Part shown: one piece after another, positions 57,011-64,000 of the stretch
Numbering within the stretch: position 1 is the stretch's first letter
How the letters are laid out: the number at the start of each line of letters is the position of its first letter
DNA from: Ischnura elegans
Lineage: Eukaryota > Arthropoda > Insecta > Odonata > Coenagrionidae
Assembly (NCBI RefSeq): GCF_921293095.1
Contig: NC_060247.1
Coordinates: forward strand, 116,393,111 to 116,457,110
Reading direction: 5' to 3'
DNA: 64,000 nt
The notes under the pieces: generated by a model
Seen by the model: only the letters and a program-made list of their open reading frames with translations
The model's database searches: none
What the model was told of the DNA's origin: nothing
Made by a program: the position numbers and the translations under genes

Positions 57011-57203
57011 TTTGATGCTACAATAAAACATTAAATCGTTAATAAAAAAGGATTTTTTTTAAATTTTAGCATTATGTTAGCTGCCTTTTATTTCAACTAA
57101 GATCGGGGGTTTGGTATTATTCTAATTTAAGCTAACATTCCATGTTTTATTAATTTAGATGATAGTATAAAACTTAAAATTAAATTTTCCATCTTTGTTT
57201 TTT

Positions 57204-57302
57204 CTCTCATGTTCTCTGCAATATCGTTCATCATGGGGCAATACCGCTATCGCTCTTTGCGGTATTGCCCCATGATGAACGATACTGCAGAGAATGTGAG
57301 AG
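57204..57302. repeat. 44 bp inverted repeat with 11 bp loop
   Basis: Arms at 57204-57247 and 57259-57302 are reverse complements with three mismatches; the inner 26 bp (from atcgttcatcatggggcaat inward) are perfect. Loop tatcgctcttt. Just after it ggtattgccccggcaatggg repeats part of the stem. It lies about 200 bp beyond the Polinton-like fragments and could be a MITE, a terminal repeat remnant, or a hairpin RNA source. Confidence 0.85.
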
Positions 57303-58559
57303 CTCCAACTGGTGTACGGTATTGCCCCGGCAATGGGTATAATACCGTGCAGTGTAAGTGTTTTGAAATATGGATATAGCACTTAAATTAAGTTAAGTTT
57401 TCAATATGAAGCAATGAACTGGTGGGAAATATCATTTCCTTCAAAATAATACGATTTTCTGTTTCATTGAAGTTCTCAATTGAAAGATATAAACTAATAA
57501 TCCTTAAGTGTACTCTATTATCCCGATCTCCCCTACGTGTAATATTGGCAAAGTTAAATACTGCTCCCTCTATATAAATTTTATATTTCAAGTATTTAAT
57601 CAATCGTTTATATTATAAAGAGCATACGATTAGAGCGCTTCCACGGCTCTAGCACCAGAGAATATGATTTTAAATCGTCAGCTTGGGCCGAAAATTTCAA
57701 ACAAAAGTCCGCCAGGTTGCTTAAAAAGTGTCAGTAGGTCCTACTGAGGATTTGGGGAGTGACCTTAAAAAATTTAAAACTCAAATAGGCTGAATTCCGA
57801 GTGGACATGAGAATAGTTAGGTACTCTTTAAGTGAGATATTAATGATAAAAATTTTCAAAATAATGATGCGCTGAAACACCAGGCAGTCATATTCTCAGG
57901 GCTGTGACGTCATTTTGTTCTATGTGTTTTCAACTAGGAGGTTGTAAATATACTGGAGGGGTACCACTGGTTCCGAGTGTTGAGCGCAGTGTGGCAGGAA
58001 TGGAGGTGCTTGGGTAGGATAGCCACGCCTACTTTGACCAAAACATTGATAATCATGGAGCCTCAAATGCTAGATAGCCTCATTGCCACTTCTTTGATCG
58101 TACATAAGGTACGTATACGAATATTGTGATGTCTTCTGGTAGAGTAACCATTAATGACATCAGAGTAAAGAGTTAGACCTATTATGTGATCTTTGACAAA
58201 TTGAGTGGAATACATAATGTAGACGGAACTAGAAGTGTTGAAGGTTAGAGGCCATGTAATATTTAATTGATTTAATATTATTGTGGCTCAGGAGATTCCA
58301 ATACACAGGGTAAGGGCAGAATGTTAAGGTCACTAAACAGGGGCCGACAGGGAGTTCACAGGGCAGCTTGGGCAATGGGTCTGATAACTCTTTTTGAATC
58401 TCAAATATTTTTGGAGCCAAAGGAGAAGATCTCCAGGGAATTATGGTGTAGATAACATGAGAATAGAACAGGCCTTAGTAGAGAGTAGGAAGGATATAAG
58501 TGGTGATGGAAGGATGGATAATAAGATTGAGGTAACAAGCAGAACTGAATTTATTCGCT
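57303..58559. other. AT-rich stretch, nothing recognised
   Basis: Short frames on both strands lack domain features. If the SORL1-like gene continues to the right of the window this is part of its next intron. Confidence 0.4.
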
Positions 58560-59640
58560 TAGGTGCTTAGATGAGTATCCAAAGCTACAAGAGAATGATG
58601 TGAATACAAGGGAACTTAAAACAACCTACCTGGGAAGTAGAAGTCCTCTGGATATTTGTAAAAAAAGATTTGTCAGAATTTTTGAACAAGCATAGCGTAA
58701 CACATTGAGATTTATCAATGTCTACCGCAAGACGATTGTTCAGACACCATTTAATGAATTGGTCAGAGGCTGTCTGACAATAAATTAACAAGGATTGGAG
58801 ATTGGAGGAAGAAAGAATGAAGCTGGTGTCATTAGCTTAAAAGAATGGGTGTGCCCTTATTTGTATAAATAATCTAATCCGGGAGGTCATTAACGTAAAC
58901 AAAAAAGTAAAGGACCTAAGATTCATCGCTGTGGTACGCCCTGAGTAATTTTTACTGTAAAGGAGGAAATTATTTTGCCATTGTTGGTGAGGATAACCAT
59001 CTAACTCTCGCCAGCAAGGTAAAAATGACTTCATTTATAAGGGAAACAGAGAACACAAATGACGTTAAGCTTGAAACTTCATTTTATTTGTCGGGGGGTA
59101 TCAAAATATTTTCAATCATTTGGTTACACGCTGAAGAAGGTGAATCTTCGCTGTCTAAAACCATGCTGGAAAGAGGAGATGATGTGATTGCACTCTAATT
59201 ATACAACAAGTTGTTTGTACATATATTTGTTAATTTTCTGAGGACATTTAGAATTGAAATGCTGCGGCTGTTGTTATTTCACACAGGAAATAATTTAGCT
59301 GATTGAGGCTCAGGGAAGATACATAAGTTAAGAGATTCATTCATAACATTAGTAGAGGAGAGCTTAGGAATTCATAACAGATGCCATATAAAATATTGGG
59401 ACTTACATCTGTGCCACAACTATGTTTAAATCCTAGATTGACTGACAGCCTAGGCTCAAGCTTAAGCTCAGTTTCATTGCAAGGTGCAAAAATGGAGGTA
59501 ATAGAAGAAGCACCAGATCCATTATGGGAAGGAGTCTGATTGAAATGATTGTTGAAACTAACAGATAGATCTTAGATTTTAAGGAAGTTTGTCAGACTTT
59601 TAAAAATTGATCTATTAATGTTTTTTCAGGCTTCTTCGAA
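58560..59640 (-). pseudogene. degenerate LINE reverse transcriptase, minus strand
   Basis: On the minus strand the RT landmarks appear in order in shifting frames: QHGFRQRRFTF (about 59170), QGVPQ and ILGPLLFFVYVNDLPD (about 58940-58870), and QFIKWCLNNRLAVDIDKSQC (58770-58690). Stops and frameshifts are frequent. The clade is probably jockey-like. No endonuclease part was seen. Confidence 0.65.
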
Positions 59641-59983
59641 CTTTTTGTAAGGACATTGACTCCCATGTTTATATTAAGAATGCTTAGCATAATGGAGAAA
59701 GTGCTGGCATTGCTTATATTTCTTTGTAATCAGATTTCGTTAATTGCTGTCACTGAATTTTCAACTTTTCGTGTATCGAGAAAAGAGAGCTTTCTCTTGT
59801 GAAAACGACATCTGAAGAAATGTGTTTAACCAAAATATCGAATCTCACTGCCTGAAAATGATTGAATGTAAATAAAATATGTTAGTAGAGTTCCTCTTTA
59901 TGACGGTCGGAGCTGAATGAATGATAAAATAGGAAAAACAGCATCAACATGTCCTGAAATATTCAAATGCTATGAATACGTAC

Positions 59984-60163
59984 TCCAATAACATCATCAT
60001 CGATATCCGCCCAATACACACCATTGTTTCTCAGGTCAAATTCAACGGCTATAACATATTTAATGTTTTCAACAGGGAGGACCTGAAGTTTGTGGTCTTG
60101 GAGCCCAATACGTAGAATATTCTCCGTTTGTGCCTATTTGTAAGGATGAATTCCTTTTTCTCC
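59984..60163 (-). pseudogene. antisense SORL1-like exon: start of YWTD propeller, frameshifted
   Basis: On the minus strand an acceptor (cattttttag) precedes 60163 and a donor gtacgt follows 59984. The exon starts KEKKEFILTNRHKRR, matching the sorLA segment just after the VPS10 domain (PCPLAEENEFIL in human). After a one-base shift near 60120 it reads GLQDHKLQVLPVENIKYVIA, then EFDLRNNGVYWADIDDDVIG, the first YWTD blade. A one-base loss explains the shift and restores splice phase (2 in, 0 out). It follows the exon at 60261-60464 in phase. No further propeller blades were found to its left. Confidence 0.75.
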
Positions 60164-60260
60164 CTAAAAAATGCACGGAAATTAAGTTTCACATGTTAAT
60201 AGTACAAAATGAAAATCCAAGCTAAAAATAAGTTTATGCCTTACAGGCATTTTCGATTAC

Positions 60261-60464
60261 TTGAATGGGCATGGAAGAAGATCTGGTAGGAAACGTGTTT
60301 CATAACCTCCTTCACAACTATCCCCAGGAATTTTGACGTAGCCCTGTGTCCTGTTGCACATCTGCCCTGGGCGGCAGGAGGCCGGAACAGCGTATGGATT
60401 AAAGCTCAGGGACTTGATTCTAATGCACTGGTGAAACTCAAGACCACGTTCAAATCCATCGTCA
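60261..60464 (-). pseudogene. antisense SORL1-like exon: C-terminal end of VPS10 domain
   Basis: On the minus strand an acceptor (tttgctttcag) precedes 60464 and a donor gtaatc follows 60261. It reads DDGFERGLEFHQC, VPASCRPGQMCNRTQ, GYVKIPGDSCEGGYETR and LLPCPFK. The GYxKIPGDxCxGG signature is the 10CC module at the end of VPS10 domains of sortilin and sorLA, and the PCP ending is sorLA-like. The exon itself is open. It would be expected on the plus strand left of the window if it belonged to the main gene. Its place here, antisense and beyond the FN3 exons, points to a partial inverted duplicate or an assembly or structural rearrangement. Confidence 0.8.
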
Positions 60465-61573
60465 CTGAAAGCAAAAATTCATACTTTACAGGAATGGGTC
60501 ATAAAAAATACAGAAATGGCTTGAATAAAATTGTAAATCAATCCATACTAAATTATTTGAATAATTTTTTCCGGGAAAATTTTGGAAAAAAATGCTGTTA
60601 AAAAGATGATGCTCTAAAAATAAAGAAAATATGCTACGCTACTTGGGGTTGATATAGAGCGTTCCACATTTAGTTGACGTATGGAGAACAGTGTTGCCAA
60701 GCTTCCGCTCCGACGGCAGGCATCCTGACAGCGTATGCTACCACACATAAGAGGGTGCCAAAATGGTTTATTTCCAAAAGGAGTTAGGGATCGCACGAAA
60801 GACGGCGTAAATTAAAGAATTTTTTAGCGTAAATTACAATACCTTTGCTGCAACATAAAAGGAAAAGTCTTTTGTTATTTTATGTATGTATTTATTCAGT
60901 GCACAATCTGAATAATGAATAATCTGTAATATAAAAAATAATTGAAGGGTAATAAAAATTATCGCCATTCCTGAAAGTCTATTCCTTCCATGTTATACAA
61001 TATTTTTTGGCTCTGGCTAACTAGTATTACATGATATGCGATGTTGTATAAGACAACGACGTTCATATCAAACGGATAAGTGGGTTTTTAATGTTATCAA
61101 GTAAGGGAAACGTCTATTTCCACTGACGTAAGCGGTAAGATGTTTGCCGTAAGAAAGGTGACCTTATTGATACCTTGCTTCTAAGCATTCATACGTGCCT
61201 TAATTTTGCGGAGAGCGTCAATAAAAACTCAGGGATAAATCGAATAGACCGTCAGGAATAAGTAGTAGCCGACTCTTTTTACTACTCCAAAGATCAACCA
61301 TGGAACGTCCTACTTGAAAAACCATCCATAATCTATTTGAAGTTTTCTCTCATATTAGTGTGGATCCAAATATTATCGACTCATGCAAGGAGATAAAACA
61401 TAATTAACTCCTTGAAAACGAAACAATAAATGTATGCGGAATTATGTTAGAAAAATAATTCACTACCACCAGAATTGTTTTCACCCAGCATTATTTTAGG
61501 ACGAGGTAAGTAAAGAACATTCCTGACAACATTGAATGCAAGTATTTTAACGCATTGCCCACACACGCACCTA
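60465..61573. other. AT-rich stretch, no further VPS10 exons found
   Basis: I looked on the minus strand for the preceding VPS10 exons and found none with convincing splice sites or motifs. No other element was recognised. Confidence 0.4.
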
Positions 61574-61574
61574 T

Positions 61575-61802
61575 TAACGCCGTTTTACACGGGGCACGTC
61601 ATTGCGCAATCTGACGTATGTACAAAGGCGCAGTGAAAATTGCGTCGTGTAAAACGTCGAATCGCTAGAACATATGCGAGAATGCGTGGATACGAGACAG
61701 CAAAATAGCCCCTGCTCTAATTGCAAGCTCGCATTCTCGCAATTTCAACATGTCTTCAGTGCTAACCAGCGAAATGACCTGCCCCGTGTAAAACGGCCTT
61801 TA
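61575..61802. mobile_element. 228 bp MITE with GGCCGTTTTACACGGGGCA ends
   Basis: TAACGCCGTTTTACACGGGGC (first 20 bases shown by TAACGCCGTTTTACACGGGG) and the complement tgccccgtgtaaaacggcc are inverted ends. A second inner pair (tatgcgagaatgcg and gctcgcattctcgca) extends the fold. No coding. A TTAA or TA target is possible but not certain. Confidence 0.8.
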
Positions 61803-62028
61803 GGGATAGTGCTGATGTTTTTTAAGCTTAGTTCTCTTCTTCAATTTATTGACTATGGTTTGGCCAGCGTTATGATGCAATTTGTGACGCAGATAAATTA
61901 TGAATAGCAATAATCTTTCAAATCTCAATAAACACTCCTTGCCTGAGGATTAATAGTACACGAGCGTCATAATCAGCAGAAACACAAAAAAGGTAATAAA
62001 TGGTAATAGTCCCTCCATACCTTCTCGT

Positions 62029-62138
62029 TTAGGAGTCCGACAGACTTTCCTCAATGTAGCGTAATGCGCTCGGCTGTGGCCCTGGCTCCGCGGTTGGAGA
62101 CGATGTCATACGAACAGTCAACTCCTCTACATCATTCT
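62029..62138 (-). other. candidate terminal exon on the minus strand, unassigned
   Basis: On the minus strand an acceptor (gacaattttcag, preceded by a pyrimidine tract) is followed by an open frame that ends in TAA at 62029-62031: NDVEELTVRMTSSPTAEPGP, then QPSALRYIEESLSDS. The composition is that of an ordinary C-terminal tail. No partner exon was found up to 64 kb. Chance cannot be excluded. Confidence 0.3.
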
Positions 62139-62300
62139 GAAAATTGTCTGCATGCAAAATGCCTTTGGATTTGATTTATGTTCCACTTTCTTGACGTGCT
62201 CAACATAGTTTTTCCAGTTCTCCGAAATAATTGTATCAAAGCTTACTGCTCTCAGTTCTCCACTTCAGTCTTCTTGAACGTTGAATTTTTCATGCCGACG

Positions 62301-62700
62301 CACAGTGGGCTAGAATCGAAAAAAGCTGGCCAAAACCTCCAAAACAATTTTTTTAAGCTAGGAAGTTGAAACTTCGTATATATACTCTCAACTAAATTGT
62401 GCATATTTTTCCAGATTATTTTTTCGCTGTGTTTTCACGTTAACAATATATGTGGGGTCAATTTGAACAGATTTAGCAAAAAACGACCTCCCTCGATTTT
62501 TTCTAAAAATTGCTAACTTTATCCTCGTGCAGTGGTTTCATGAATAGTTTTACCGAAAACTCTGTTATGCCATCTTAATTGGCAAATATTTTCCTTCACT
62601 TTGAAGGGTTTTCAAAGATATCGTGTCATCAATAACTATAGATGTATAACAAAATGGCGGAGCCAGTTTTCAGCCCATTTTGTTACATAAACGTAGAGAA
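62301..62700 (+). repeat. dispersed element end (CACAGTGG type), plus strand
   Basis: cacagtgggctagaatcg and aaaaaagctggccaaaa match the minus strand at 40557-40592. About 350 bp of AT-rich sequence follows that may be the body of the element. Its other end was not found. Confidence 0.4.
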
Positions 62701-63048
62701 GAAGTAGATATTATCATCGACTTACACTACGTAACTTATACTCTTGCTACCATTCAGCTCTGTCTTCCGCATTCTTACTCAATGGAATCTTGATTTTTCC
62801 TATGTGTCGCTAAACACGCATGCCCCCCACATTCTCAACACCTGATTCTTTTTCTGGAAAGTAACTCTCCCTATGCCACCATCGTAATACGAAACGCCGC
62901 TCTCTCCCACCTTTTGGATTTCCCGTTTCGTTCTGCATTCCTCTCCTTTCTAGTCCCTTTTGAGCCCCACCTACCACGTAGTTTTCCTTTGTAAATTCTC
63001 AACCCTTCCTTTACCAGCGACACTCGCTAATTCCTCAATGGGATACCG

Positions 63049-63728
63049 CAGTGGCGTTACTAGGATAATGCCTTTGGGGGAGGGGGGGGGGATTAAAGCG
63101 GGTAAGTTGGGGGCTACCCCATCAGAAAAGGAGGAGTTATTAAAATTGTTGAAACATAACATGCCTGAAAATGCATTTTAAGTCATTTTGGCACTTAAAA
63201 TTTAATTTTAAGCAGATGCAGTTGCAACATATTGTAAGTCTCCAAATCAACAGGGTCCGTCGCGGGGTCACCAGGGATACAATTAATACGCCCACACAAG
63301 GTTCACAACTCTCGCTTTTATTCACCAACCAGTACACTCTCCGCACCAGACTACTCTACCCGCTCCGAGCGCGCTACACAGCCGCTCGTCGTCACCACGT
63401 GACTCCTCCTGGCCATCCCCTATTCGTTCCTTCCCAGTCACCTCATGCATAGGCGACCAGGAGACAATGTTTCGTTCCACTGCTACTCTGTATGCGTTCG
63501 CAACTCCTCGGCGGCTAGGTAGAAGGGGGGGGGGTGGGCGGAGCCGATACAGCGGCATGGACAATCAAGGAAAGGGGCAGGTGGTATGTGGAGTGGGAGG
63601 AAAGGTGCCGAGTCATTGGGCGTACTTACAATATATCAAATCCAGACAAGATAAAAAAACATTTTGATTTATCAGAGGCATTTGGGGGGAGAAATATCCC
63701 CTAATTCCCTACCATAGTTACGCCGCTG
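63049..63728. mobile_element. 680 bp TIR element, hAT-type ends
   Basis: CAGTGGCGTTACTA (63049) and TAGTTACGCCGCTG (to 63728) are inverted. G-runs follow the left end and precede the right end (aggggggggggg, tttggggggaga). No coding with recognisable domains. The 8 bp flanks are not clearly duplicated. Confidence 0.55.
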
Positions 63729-64000
63729 ATATGCCAAAACTCTCTAAGCTATTGATCTTATATCTCCCATTTTTTCTTTCCCGAATTCGTAGGATACTTG
63801 CCTTCCCCTTCATAACTTCGCCCTCGTCTCTGAACCCTCCTCTCTCCCCTTTTTCGGAAGTAAACCTATTACGCAGGTTTGTTTATGGAAACTGCATACA
63901 AATTTGTTGAATGCGGGACTATAGGACTATTAGCTTAATATCTCACGCGGCGAAAGTGGTACTGAGGATATTGAACAGACGAATGGAGGCGAGGGCAAAC
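63729..64000. other. window end, nothing certain
   Basis: The last 70 bases read in the plus strand as ISHAAKVVLRILNRRMEARA-like sequence, reminiscent of the start of a LINE RT domain, but the window ends there. Confidence 0.3.

Noticed and set aside
63171-63564. Overlapping frames on both strands near the right end
   Set aside because: They lie within the 680 bp non-coding TIR element and show no domain.

Overview
The window is a stretch of a large, AT-rich, intron-heavy eukaryotic genome, most likely an arthropod and probably an insect. The basis is the mixture of mobile elements (piggyBac, hAT-type MITEs, Penelope-like, jockey-like and other LINEs, Ty3/gypsy-like, a Polinton-like fragment) and a host gene of the sortilin-related receptor type. 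I cannot name the species.

The only clear host gene is a SORL1 (sorLA)-like receptor on the plus strand. Eleven exon candidates run from 1.4 to 56.2 kb: one EGF-like exon, six exons giving seven LDL-receptor class A (LDLa) repeats, and four exons giving fibronectin type III (FN3) domains. Splice phases agree at every junction (1,1,0,0,1,1,0,1,0,1). The VPS10 and most of the YWTD propeller would lie to the left of the window, and the last FN3 domains, the membrane segment and the tail to the right. The tenth exon carries a one-base frameshift in a homopolymer. At 60.0-60.5 kb, on the opposite strand, two more sorLA-like exons appear (end of VPS10, then the first YWTD blade), also with a frameshift. 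They lie antisense, just past the last FN3 exon.

The introns are a catalogue of transposons. 0-6 kb: LTR-element and LINE remnants. 8.5-11.9 kb: a 2.5 kb DNA transposon with 180 bp inverted repeats, inserted in a Penelope-like element. 12.9-19.5 kb: a foldback element, a MITE with an exact 8 bp target duplication, a tRNA-type SINE and a piggyBac element. 21.4-25.8 kb: two copies of a CAATTG-rich element. 26.0-34.0 kb: a four-level nest (LINE in LINE in LINE in hAT-type element). 34-41 kb: LINE ends, a THAP-bearing element and MITEs. 45.6-46.9 kb: degenerate C-box tandem repeats followed by a cluster of GCGAAGC hairpins. 51-52 kb: Penelope-like ends beside a LINE endonuclease start. 56.1-57.3 kb: a minus-strand Polinton-like remnant and a 44 bp hairpin. 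58.6-59.6 kb: a LINE RT remnant. 61.5-63.7 kb: MITEs.

No bacterial-type operons, CRISPR arrays, rRNA or intact tRNA genes were seen. All exon edges come from splice consensus plus reading frame; none is backed by transcript data here.
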